A stretch of DNA of 39,087 bases from Massilia sp. (GTDB lineage Bacteria; Pseudomonadota; Gammaproteobacteria; Burkholderiales; Burkholderiaceae_D): assembly GCA_025359245.1 (NCBI GenBank), contig JANYGW010000061.1:1-39087 (forward strand), read 5' to 3'. Below, one piece after another: positions 30,531 through 38,800 of this stretch. The notes below the pieces were generated by a model. It searched no databases. It worked only from the letters and a program-made list of their open reading frames with translations, and was not told the DNA's origin. Position 1 is the stretch's first letter. Each line of letters begins with the position of its first letter. Made by a program: the position numbers and the translations under genes.

Positions 30531-32852
30531 CTACGGAAGTTGCGCGTCCATGCGCCGGCTGGCGGCATAGTCGGCTGCAAAATCGTCGACCTGGACCAGG
30601 GCATCGGTCAGGCGTGCAAACTCCAGCAAGGTTTGTTGTTCCCCGCTGTCGATGGCGCCGGCGGCCGCGGCGGCGGCGACCCATTGGCGGATCGCGGGGA
30701 TGTGCTGCGGCATGCGCGGCTGCGACTCTTTCAAGCGTTTCTCGATGGCTTCGACTGTCGGCAACAGCGCCAGCGCGCGTTCGGCGCAGGCGACCGGATC
30801 GCTGTCTTCTTGCGCCACGAAACAGTCGGCCAGCAGGCGCTCGCGGTCGGCCCCGCCGGTTTGCATCGCGTGCGCGACTTCGCTGCCGAGCGCGTCGGAC
30901 GGCGGCCGGTGCGGCCGGCCGAAAGGAAACATCCCCCAGCGCAGCAAGGTCGCCAGCACGCGGTTTGGAAAATTGGCTAGCACGCCGTACAAACCGTCCT
31001 GCGCCTTGACCAGCGCGTCCTGCAGCGACCAGTGCGCGTAAGCCAGGTCGGCCGGCGCGCGGCCCTCGTCCTCGTAGCGCTTCAGCACGGCCGAGGCCAG
31101 GTACAGTTGCGACAGCACGTCGCCCAGCCGCGCCGAAATCCGTTCGCGCCGCTTGAGCGTGCCGCCGAGCACGAACATCGACATGTCGGTCATCACCGCG
31201 AACACGGTCGACAAGCGGGTGACGGCGCGGTAGTACGGCGCCAGTTCGGGCGCGCTGCTCTTGGGCACGGCGGCCAGCCGGGCGCCGCCGAGGCCATACC
31301 ATTTGGCGCGCACCATGTTGCCAAACACGAAGCCGAGGTGGCCGAAAAAGGCTTGGTCGAAATCGCGCACGGCCTTGCTGCGGTCGGCTTCCTTGACGGC
31401 GGCCATTTCCTTGAGCACGTAAGGGTGGGCGCGGATCGCGCCCTGGCCGAAAATGATCAGGCTGCGGGTGAGGATATTGGCGCCTTCGACCGTGATCGCG
31501 ATCGGCACTTGCTGGTAGGCGCTGGCCAGGAAATTGTTCGGTCCGATGCAGATGCCCTTGCCGCCGAGGATGTCCATGCCATCGCTGACCAGCGTGCGTC
31601 CGCGCTCGGTGACGTGGTATTTGACGATGGCCGAGATGACGGCCGGCTTCTCGCCCAGGTCGACCGCCAGGGCCGACAGCGTGCGCGCCGCATCCATCAG
31701 GTACAGGTTGGCGCCCATGCGCGCGAGCGCTTCCTGCACGCCTTCGAACTTGCCGACCGGCGTGTTGAACTGGCGCCGCACGGCGGCATAGGCGCTGGTG
31801 CCGCGCACCGCCATCTTGGCCATGCCGACGCTGGAGGACGGCAGCGAAATGGCGCGCCCGGCCGCCAGGCATTCCATCAGCATGCGCCAGCCCTTGCCCA
31901 CTTGCGCGCGCCCGCCGATGACCCAGTCGATCGGAATGAACACATCCTCGCCCGACGTCGGTCCGTTCTGGAACACCGCGCTCAAGGGACGGTGGCGGCG
32001 GCCGATGCGCACGCCCTCGTGGGTGGTCGGGATCAAGGCGCAGCTGATGCCGGGCGCCTCGTCCGCGGACAGCAAGTGCTGCGGATCGGTGGTCTGGAAC
32101 GCCAGGCCGAGCAGGGTCGCCACCGGCGCCAGCGTGATGTAGCGCTTGTTCCAGGTGACGCGCAAGCCGAGCGTCTCGCGCCCTTCGTGCATGCCCATGC
32201 AGACCACGCCGGTATCCGGGATGGCGGCCGCATCGGAGCCGGCGTACGGACTGGTGAGCGCGAAGCAGGGGATTTCGAGGCCGGCCGCCAGGCGCGGCAA
32301 ATAGTAGTCTTTCTGCGCGTCGGTGCCGTAGTGCAGCAGCAGCTCGGCCGGCCCCAGCGAATTGGGCACCATCACCGTGACCGCCAGCGCCGAGCAGCGC
32401 GACGACAGCTTCATCACGACCTGCGAATGCATGTAGGCGGAGAATTGCTTGCCGCCGTATTGCTTGGGAATGATCATGCCGAGGAAGCCCTGCTGCTTCA
32501 TGTAGTCCCAGGCCAGCTGCGGCAGATCCTGGGCGCGCTGGATTTCCCAGTCATTGACCAGTTCGCACAGGCGCGCGACCTCGTGGTCGAGGAAGTGGCG
32601 TTCTTCCGCGCTCAGCTGCGGTGCGCGCAAGGCCAGCAGCTTGGGCCAGTCGGGCTTGCCCGAAAACAGGTCGGCATCCCACCAGGTGGTGCCCGCTTCG
32701 AGCGCGTCGCGCTCGGTCTCGGACATGCTGGGCAGGATGCGCTTGAACAGGTCGAGCAGGTGCGGGGTGATCAGCGCGCGGCGCAGCGGGGCCAGCGCGA
32801 ACGGCAAGACCAGCACCACGATCACCACCACTGCCATCAAATATAGTTGCAT
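30531..32852 (-). CDS. FadE-like acyl-CoA dehydrogenase
   Basis: A 773-residue membrane-associated acyl-CoA dehydrogenase; the start at 32852 follows AGGAG and yields an N-terminal membrane helix (LYLMAVVVIVVLVLPFALAPL). The acyl-CoA dehydrogenase core spans about residues 70-480 (IPKQYGGKQFSAYMHSQVV, ALTSPYAGSDAAA, GKGWRMLMECLAAGRAISLP, GGKGICIGPNNFLASAYQ, ITVEGANILTRSLIIFGQGA). The C-terminal ~290 residues form the DUF1974 domain typical of FadE. It carries out the first step of fatty-acid beta-oxidation, transferring electrons to ETF. Its promoter is shared in sequence with the small gene upstream. Confidence 0.92.
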   Translation of the reverse strand: MQLYLMAVVVIVVLVLPFALAPLRRALITPHLLDLFKRILPSMSETERDALEAGTTWWDADLFSGKPDWPKLLALRAPQLSAEERHFLDHEVARLCELVNDWEIQRAQDLPQLAWDYMKQQGFLGMIIPKQYGGKQFSAYMHSQVVMKLSSRCSALAVTVMVPNSLGPAELLLHYGTDAQKDYYLPRLAAGLEIPCFALTSPYAGSDAAAIPDTGVVCMGMHEGRETLGLRVTWNKRYITLAPVATLLGLAFQTTDPQHLLSADEAPGISCALIPTTHEGVRIGRRHRPLSAVFQNGPTSGEDVFIPIDWVIGGRAQVGKGWRMLMECLAAGRAISLPSSSVGMAKMAVRGTSAYAAVRRQFNTPVGKFEGVQEALARMGANLYLMDAARTLSALAVDLGEKPAVISAIVKYHVTERGRTLVSDGMDILGGKGICIGPNNFLASAYQQVPIAITVEGANILTRSLIIFGQGAIRAHPYVLKEMAAVKEADRSKAVRDFDQAFFGHLGFVFGNMVRAKWYGLGGARLAAVPKSSAPELAPYYRAVTRLSTVFAVMTDMSMFVLGGTLKRRERISARLGDVLSQLYLASAVLKRYEDEGRAPADLAYAHWSLQDALVKAQDGLYGVLANFPNRVLATLLRWGMFPFGRPHRPPSDALGSEVAHAMQTGGADRERLLADCFVAQEDSDPVACAERALALLPTVEAIEKRLKESQPRMPQHIPAIRQWVAAAAAAGAIDSGEQQTLLEFARLTDALVQVDDFAADYAASRRMDAQLP

Positions 32853-32877
32853 ATCAATCTCCTGTGCGATGAGAAGG

Positions 32878-32919
32878 AGCATAGATCAGGGCTGCCAATA
32901 TTTCCGTGCGGTATCGCGC
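32878..32919 (-). promoter_or_regulatory. Duplicated promoter, copy A (upstream of fadE-like gene)
   Basis: On the minus strand GCGCGATACCGCACGGAAA (32919-32901) is followed after 16 bases by CTATGCT (32884-32878), 25 bases before the start codon. The same 19 bases and the same 16-base spacing to CTATCCT recur at 33308-33267. The exact conservation against unlike spacers suggests a functional promoter with a shared activator site or alternative -35. Confidence 0.6.
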
Positions 32920-33243
32920 TTATTCTCGCCCCTGAATGCACGAAAGCCCGGCGAGCCGGGCTTTCTGGTGTTCAGTGCTGCTATTGCGCGTCAGGTGGCG
33001 CGGTATGTCGACATCCCTGTCACGCCAGAAAACAGCGGGCGCAACATGCAGGCTGCGGATCACGGCGGCCGGCGCCGTGCGCGCGACGCGGGCGCCGCGC
33101 TGGACGGCGGCCACGCTGGTGACGGCCTGGGCTGCAAGGCGGTCGGCCTGGTACAGCGCCAGCATCAGGCGTTCCAGTTTGCGTGTCGCGACCGGGGCAA
33201 TCATCCCGGTCACTGCCATGAAGGTAATCATAAGTTGTTGCAT
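32920..33243 (-). CDS. Small hypothetical protein sharing the fadE promoter
   Basis: ATG 33243 is preceded by AGGAG at ideal spacing. The first ~65 residues show strong G/C third positions (MQQLMITFMAVTGMIAPVAT, RKLERLMLALYQADRLAAQA), with a hydrophobic N-terminus that could be a membrane helix. Codon preference weakens after about residue 68, and the frame then runs through the hairpin at 32942-32965 to TAA at 32920 (107 residues). A frameshift near the middle, or a naturally short functional part, is possible. No family recognised. Confidence 0.5.
   Translation of the reverse strand: MQQLMITFMAVTGMIAPVATRKLERLMLALYQADRLAAQAVTSVAAVQRGARVARTAPAAVIRSLHVAPAVFWRDRDVDIPRHLTRNSSTEHQKARLAGLSCIQGRE
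32942..32965. terminator. Perfect 11-bp hairpin, probable terminator
   Basis: GAAAGCCCGGC (32942-32952) and GCCGGGCTTTC (32955-32965) form a perfect stem with a 2-base loop, with A/T ends typical of bidirectional terminators. It lies just upstream of the fadE promoter and inside the 3' end of the small frame ending at 32920, so it probably ends that transcript. Confidence 0.6.
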
Positions 33244-33266
33244 GTGAGCTCCTGTTCGATACAAAC

Positions 33267-33308
33267 AGGATAGCCCGGCGCGCTTGCGGTTTCCGTGCGG
33301 TATCGCGC
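33267..33308 (-). promoter_or_regulatory. Duplicated promoter, copy B (upstream of small gene)
   Basis: GCGCGATACCGCACGGAAA (33308-33290), 16 bases, CTATCCT (33273-33267), then ATCGAACAGGAG and the ATG at 33243. Identical architecture to copy A. Confidence 0.6.
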
Positions 33309-33331
33309 ATACCCGTTTTTACAACAACCGG

Positions 33332-33862
33332 CTACTTCTGCATCAGCGCGATGATGGCGTCGAGCTTGCTTTCTATGCCGCGCAGCGCGGCCAGCTGCTG
33401 GTCCGATGCGCCCGGCGCCGTGCCGCGCTGCTGCTGTTTCAGCGCGTCGCGCGCGGCCAGGATGCGGTTGCGGAAATCGTGCGCGTCGACGATGCCGGTC
33501 AGGTGCATGTCGCTGGCCTGGCCCGCACTGCTGCCGGCCGTTTCGAACTTGAGGGTGCTGAGGTGGAAGTGGCGCAGGATCGGGCCTTCGATGAAGGTCA
33601 CGTCCTGGATGTTTTCGAGCGGGATGGTTTTCTCGACCTGGACCAGGATGCCCTTGCGGTAGCGCAGCGTCTTGTCGCTGAGCTGGCATTCGAGCTTGTC
33701 GTAATAGTGCTGCGCCCACCAGCGGCCCAGGCCGAGGAACCACACGATGGCCAGCGGAATGCCGATGATCGTCACGACCATGGCGAAACCGATCTGCACC
33801 ACCAGGAAGGGTTTGATCAGCGGATTGATGGTGGCGTGGAAGGTATTGTCCGGCGTGGTCAT
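33332..33862 (-). CDS. PH-domain (bPH2/YdbS-like) membrane protein
   Basis: A 176-residue protein starting at MTTPDNTFHA. Two hydrophobic stretches at about 17-45 form a membrane hairpin, followed by YYDKLECQLSDKTLRYRKGILVQVEKTIPLENIQDVTFIEGPI, the bacterial PH-like domain signature. After about residue 135 a helix-forming tail (AARDALKQQQ, LAALRGIESKLDAIIALMQK) follows, which may be a coiled coil. No function assigned. It is divergent from the two-partner secretion locus. Confidence 0.8.
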   Translation of the reverse strand: MTTPDNTFHATINPLIKPFLVVQIGFAMVVTIIGIPLAIVWFLGLGRWWAQHYYDKLECQLSDKTLRYRKGILVQVEKTIPLENIQDVTFIEGPILRHFHLSTLKFETAGSSAGQASDMHLTGIVDAHDFRNRILAARDALKQQQRGTAPGASDQQLAALRGIESKLDAIIALMQK

Positions 33863-34183
33863 GGGCGTACTCGGCAGTCGTTGGCAATACCGGGCAGCGT
33901 AGCACGCGCGTTGCCATGAGAACATTTTGGCAACAAACTATTTTTTGCGTACATTATTCTACGCCGAACATGTTGTCCGCATAGGCTCGCGAAACAACAG
34001 TTGTAAATATTTTCTCCCAGCATATCTTTTCGCGTTAATTAGCGATAGATTGACATTTCTCAACGTTATCATTTCCTCTTGCGCTCAGCGAATTACATCT
34101 TTCGGATGTAGGTTTTGGCATCGCCAAACGATTGATGCATTTTTGCCAGCATTGCTTTAATTTATCGACTGGGAAAGCCGAAA
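33863..34183. promoter_or_regulatory. AT-rich 320-base leader upstream of the two-partner secretion genes
   Basis: From about 33920 to 34180 base composition is far more A+T-rich than the rest of the window. It holds a candidate promoter TTGGCA (33927-33932), 17 bases, TACATT (33950-33955), and an isolated TTGACA (34050-34055) without a well-placed -10. A small dyad around TTACATCTTTCGGATGTA-like bases lies at about 34094-34111. An open 77-codon frame (33927-34160) has AT-rich, non-native codon use and I do not call it a gene. The long AT-rich leader is typical of silenced or regulated surface-protein loci. Confidence 0.45.
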
Positions 34184-35803
34184 ATGACAATTTCTAAGGT
34201 AAGTCACCTTATCTCGCTACTCGGTTGCGGCGCCATCCTCACCGCCGGCGCGGCACTCGCGCAAACGGCGCCGAACACCACGGCCCCCACTGAACTGACG
34301 GTACAGGTGAATGAATTCCGCTTCACCGGCAACACCGCCGTCAGCAGCGCCGAACTGGCCTCCCTGCTCAAGAATTTCCCAGGCCGCGCGCTGACGATCG
34401 ACCAGATCAACCGCGCCGCCGAGGAAGTGCAGATCCTGTACCGCGCCAAGGGCTGGTTCCTGGCGCGCGCCTTCGTGCCGCCCCAGGGAACCAAGGATGG
34501 CGTGGTCGAAATCGCGATCCTCGAAGGCCGCATCGACAAGGTCAGCGTCAATGTCGCCGGCGGCGCCCCGATCAGCGCGGCCCAGGCCGAAGCGGTCGCC
34601 CACGCCTACCTGCACAGCGGCGACCTGATCTCCGACAGCGGCATCGAACATCCGCTGCTGCTGCTGCGCGACGTGCCGCGCGTGACCGCCAAGTCCGTCG
34701 TCGAGCCGGGCAGCACGGTCGGCACCGCGAATGTGGCGATCACCATCGACACCGACCCGGCGCTGGGCGTCATCAGCGGGCGCGCAGAGCTCGACAATTA
34801 CGGCACCCACGCCACCGGCCGCACGCGCCTGACCGGCGAAGTGGACGTGAACAATCCTTACGGCATCGGCGATCAGTTGTCCTTGCGCGCCTTCGTCGCC
34901 AACGCGCACGGCAATGCCTTCGGGCGCGCCAGCTACACCGTGCCGGTCGGTCCCTACGGCACCCGGGTCGGCGCCAGCCTGGCGCGCCTGAACTACCAGC
35001 TGGGCGAGGAATTCGCCGCCCTCAATCCGACCGGCGTGGCCAACGTCGCTTCGCTCAACGCCAGCCATCCGCTGGTGCGCAGCAAGGATCTGAACCTGCT
35101 CGCGCAAGTGGTGATCGAACGCAAAAAACTGAAGGACGAAATCGAAGCGCTGGGCACCGCGGAAACCTCGTCGCTGCACGCGACCACGTTCTCGCTCAAT
35201 GGCGACTGGCGCGACAGCCCGGTCAGCGCCAACCAGTTCAGCCTCAGCCTCGGCTACGGCAAGCTGACCTTCGACGATCCGCTGCGCCAGGCCAACGACG
35301 AGTCGCCCACCTTCGGCTTGCATGCGGCCGGTTCGTACACCAAGACCATGCTGACCGCGCGCCGCATGCACCAGATCGGCGACGGCCTGCAGGCGCTGGT
35401 CAGCCTGAGCGCGCAGGGCGCCAACAAGAACCTGCCCGGGGCCGAGAAATTCGCGCTCGGCGGGCCAACCAGCGTGCGCGCCTTCCCGCTCGGCGAAGTG
35501 GTCGGCGACCAGGGCTATGCGGTGACGCTGGAACTGCAGTACGCGCTGCCGGCGCTGCAGTTTGCCAGCTGCAGCGTGGCCGGCATCGGCTTCTACGACT
35601 CCGGCCACGCCAAGATCAACCACACCACGCCGCCGGCCTACAGCGGCTTTACGACCCGCACCATCGCCGGCCTCGGGGTCGGCCTGAATGCCGATTGTGG
35701 CGGCGGCCTGATGCTCAGACTGGCGCTGGCCAAGCCGACCCTGGGCGACCAGCCGGGCAGCAGCGGTACGCGCGCCTGGATCATGGCCGGCTATGGCTTT
35801 TGA
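34184..35803 (+). CDS. TpsB outer-membrane transporter (ShlB/FhaC/HecB family)
   Basis: A 539-residue protein with a signal peptide (about 1-26). Two POTRA domains are seen at about 40-195 (VNEFRFTGNTAVSSAELASLL, QINRAAEEVQILYRAKGWFLARAFVPPQ, then GSTVGTANVAITIDTDPALG). The rest is a 16-strand-type beta-barrel; loop 6 carries GGPTSVRAFPLGEVVGDQGY, matching the family VRGY/F motif, and the protein ends in aromatic MAGYGF. It exports the TpsA partner encoded 90 bases downstream. SD-like GGGAAAG lies upstream of ATG 34184. Confidence 0.92.
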   Translation: MTISKVSHLISLLGCGAILTAGAALAQTAPNTTAPTELTVQVNEFRFTGNTAVSSAELASLLKNFPGRALTIDQINRAAEEVQILYRAKGWFLARAFVPPQGTKDGVVEIAILEGRIDKVSVNVAGGAPISAAQAEAVAHAYLHSGDLISDSGIEHPLLLLRDVPRVTAKSVVEPGSTVGTANVAITIDTDPALGVISGRAELDNYGTHATGRTRLTGEVDVNNPYGIGDQLSLRAFVANAHGNAFGRASYTVPVGPYGTRVGASLARLNYQLGEEFAALNPTGVANVASLNASHPLVRSKDLNLLAQVVIERKKLKDEIEALGTAETSSLHATTFSLNGDWRDSPVSANQFSLSLGYGKLTFDDPLRQANDESPTFGLHAAGSYTKTMLTARRMHQIGDGLQALVSLSAQGANKNLPGAEKFALGGPTSVRAFPLGEVVGDQGYAVTLELQYALPALQFASCSVAGIGFYDSGHAKINHTTPPAYSGFTTRTIAGLGVGLNADCGGGLMLRLALAKPTLGDQPGSSGTRAWIMAGYGF

Positions 35804-35893
35804 ACGACTGTTCGACCAAGTGCCTTCGCAGGTCCAGCCCATCGGCTCTCCTGCAGCGTCTCGCTAATTCTGTCTGCTCCTGAAGGAATGACC

Positions 35894-38800
35894 ATGCTCA
35901 ACGCCGCCCACACCAGCCAGTCCACTGCCAGCAAGCAGTCACGCCGTTTCACCCGCTTCGTGCGCACCTCGCTCAAGCCGGTCATCTTCAAACTGTCGCG
36001 CAAACTGAGCGTCACTTACTGGCCGCAGCGGCGCCGCAGCATCAGCCTGATGCTGGTGGCCATGCTCAGCCAGTTCGTGCCCAGCTTCGTGCACGCCGCG
36101 CCGACCGGGGCCGAAGTGGTCGCCGGCGTCGCCAAGGTCACCAAGGCCAGCGCCACCAGCACGCTGATCAACCAGAGCACGCAGTCGACCATCATCAACT
36201 GGCAAAGTTTTTCGATCGGCGCCGGCGAGATGGTCAGGTTCATCCAGCCAAATGCCAGTTCGGTGGCGCTGAACCGCATCATCGGCGCCGATCCGTCGCG
36301 CATCTACGGCTCGCTGCAGGCCAACGGCCAGGTATTCCTGGTCAATAACGCCGGCGTGTATTTCGCGCCCAGCGCCAAGGTCGACGTGGGCGGCCTGGTG
36401 GCCACCAGCATGGACATCAGCAACGCCAATTTCTCGGCCGGAAAATACGTGTTCAACGCCGGCGCCAACGCCGGCAGCGTCGTCAACGACGGCCAGCTGC
36501 GCGGCAGCTATGTGGTGCTGAGCGCGCCGCAAGTGGGCAATGCGGGCAGTATCGCCACGCCGGGCGGCACCACCGCGCTGGCGGCCGGCGGCCGGATGCG
36601 GATGGACCTGGCCGGCAATGAGCTGGTCAGCCTGAGCGTCGACGCCGCCGCCGCCGATGCGGCCGTGCGCAATTCGGGCAGCGTGAGCGCCGATGGCGGC
36701 AAGGTCTTCATGACGGCGCGCTCGGCCAACGCGGTGCTCGACACCGTCATCAATACCAGCGGCGTGGTGCGCGCCAGTTCGCTGCAAAGCCGGAACGGCG
36801 AAATCGTCATCGACGGCGGCACTGCCGGCGTCACCCAGGTGAGCGGCACACTGGCCGCGGCCGGGCAGGCCGCCGGCACCTCCGGCGGCAGCGTCAAGGT
36901 ACTGGGCGACAAGATCGCGCTCAATGCCGGCGCCAACATCGATGTGTCGGGCGCCAGCGGCGGCGGCCAGGCTCTGGTCGGGGGCAATTTCCATGGCGCC
37001 GGCGCCGAGCGCAACGCCAGCATGACCTACGTCGACAAGGACGCGCACATCAACGCCGACGCCACCGCCAAAGGCGACGGCGGCAAGGTCGCGGTCTGGT
37101 CGGACCAGCACACCACCTATGCCGGCAGCGTGTCGGCCAAGGGCGGTGCGGCCGGCGGCGACGGCGGCTTTGTCGAAACGTCGGGCAAGCAGACGCTGGC
37201 CTTCAGCGGCAAGGTCGACACCAGCGCCGCCGCAGGCAAGACCGGCACCCTGCTGCTGGACCCGAACGACATCACCATCGGCGCGGCCGCCGGCAGCCTG
37301 GCCGACAACGGCGCCGGCACCTTCGCGTCCCCAACCAGCAGCAGCTCGACCGTCGCGGTGGCCGACATCATCACCGCGCTGACCACGAATAACGTCACGA
37401 TCGACACCACCTCGTCAGGCAGCGGCAACGGCAATATCTCGGTCGCGTCCGCGCTCAGCTACAACAAGGCCAACAGCCTGACCCTCGCGGCGCAGGGCGC
37501 CATTACCGTCAACGCCGGCATCACGAACGCCGGCAGCGGCGCGCTGAACCTGCATGGCAACGGCAATATCGGCATCAACGCGCCGATTTCGCTGGCCGGC
37601 GGCGCCTTGCATGTCGCCGGATTCGCCGGTGGCGCCAGCCGCGCCAATACGGTGCTCAATGCGAACAGCATCACGACCGGCGGCGGCAACGTCACCATGC
37701 AGGCAAGCAGCGTGATCCAGACCGGCAATATCAACAGCGGCGCCGGCACCATCAACCTGCTGTCGAACTCCGATGTGACGCTCAACGGCGCGCTGAGCAC
37801 CACCAATGCCGGCGCCAGCGCGATCGTTATCAATGCCGGCGCCAACCAGGCTGCCGGTGCTGCCTTCGGCGGCGACATCTCGGTGGCCGGCGGCACCCTG
37901 AGCTTCGGCGCGGGCGGGCGCGCCACGCTGTACACCGGCACCGTGGCCGGCAGCAGCGGCCTGACCACCCTGATCGGATCGAACAGCGGCCGCTTCCGCT
38001 ACGGCAGCGACGAAAGCGCCACCAACTACAGCGCCGCCATCGGCGCCGGCACCTACGCCATTTATCGCGAATCGCCGACGCTGGCCTTCAACGGCAACCT
38101 GAGCATCGTGTACGGCGGCGCCGACCCGAGCGCCGCCGTGGTCACCGGGCTGGTCAACGGCGATACGCTGGGCCAGGCCCTGTCGACCCAGGCAACGCTG
38201 AACCTCGCCGCGCCAACCACGTCCGGCTCCGGACTGCGCACCGTCGGCATCAGCGCCACCACCGTCACCGGCGCGGTCGACCAGCTTGGCTACACCGTCA
38301 CCCAGACCGGCGGCAACCTGGTGGTCGCCCCGAAAACGCTGAACATGTCGGGCCTGTCCGTGGCCGCCAGCCGGCCCTACGACGCCACCACCACCGCGAC
38401 CGTGCTCGGCGCCGGCGCGCTGACGTCTGAAAACGTCGGCGTCGGCAACAGCGCCGATGGCAAATCCTACACCGGCGACGTGCTCTCGATCGCCGGCGCC
38501 GCTACCGGCACCTATAACAATGCCCACGTCGCCGGCGCGACCACCGTCACCTTCGGCAACCAGTCGCTGGCGGGCGCCGATGCGGCCAACTACACCTTCG
38601 TCGTGCAAGCGCCGATGGCGGCCACGATCACCCCGGCCACGCTGACGTCGACGCTGACCAACGCCGGCATCACCAAAACTTACGACGGCACCACGGCGGC
38701 GCCGGCTGGCTTTACGCCGACTTTCAACGTCACCGGCTTTGCCGCCGGCGACACGGCCGCCACGCTGACCAACACCGGCTCGCTGTATAACAATGCGCAC

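Noticed and set aside
33927..34160. A 77-codon plus-strand frame in the AT-rich leader
   Set aside because: Codon use is AT-rich and unlike the genome, no ribosome site is present, and the residues show no family pattern; more likely untranslated leader.
34217..35842. A 541-codon minus-strand frame opposite TpsB
   Set aside because: Val/Gly/Ala/Arg shadow pattern; TpsB on the plus strand has POTRA and barrel motifs throughout.
35939..38800. Long minus-strand frames opposite the TpsA gene, as candidate antisense genes
   Set aside because: Repetitive Ala/Gly/Asp/His composition mirrors the beta-helical repeats on the plus strand; no start context or domain.
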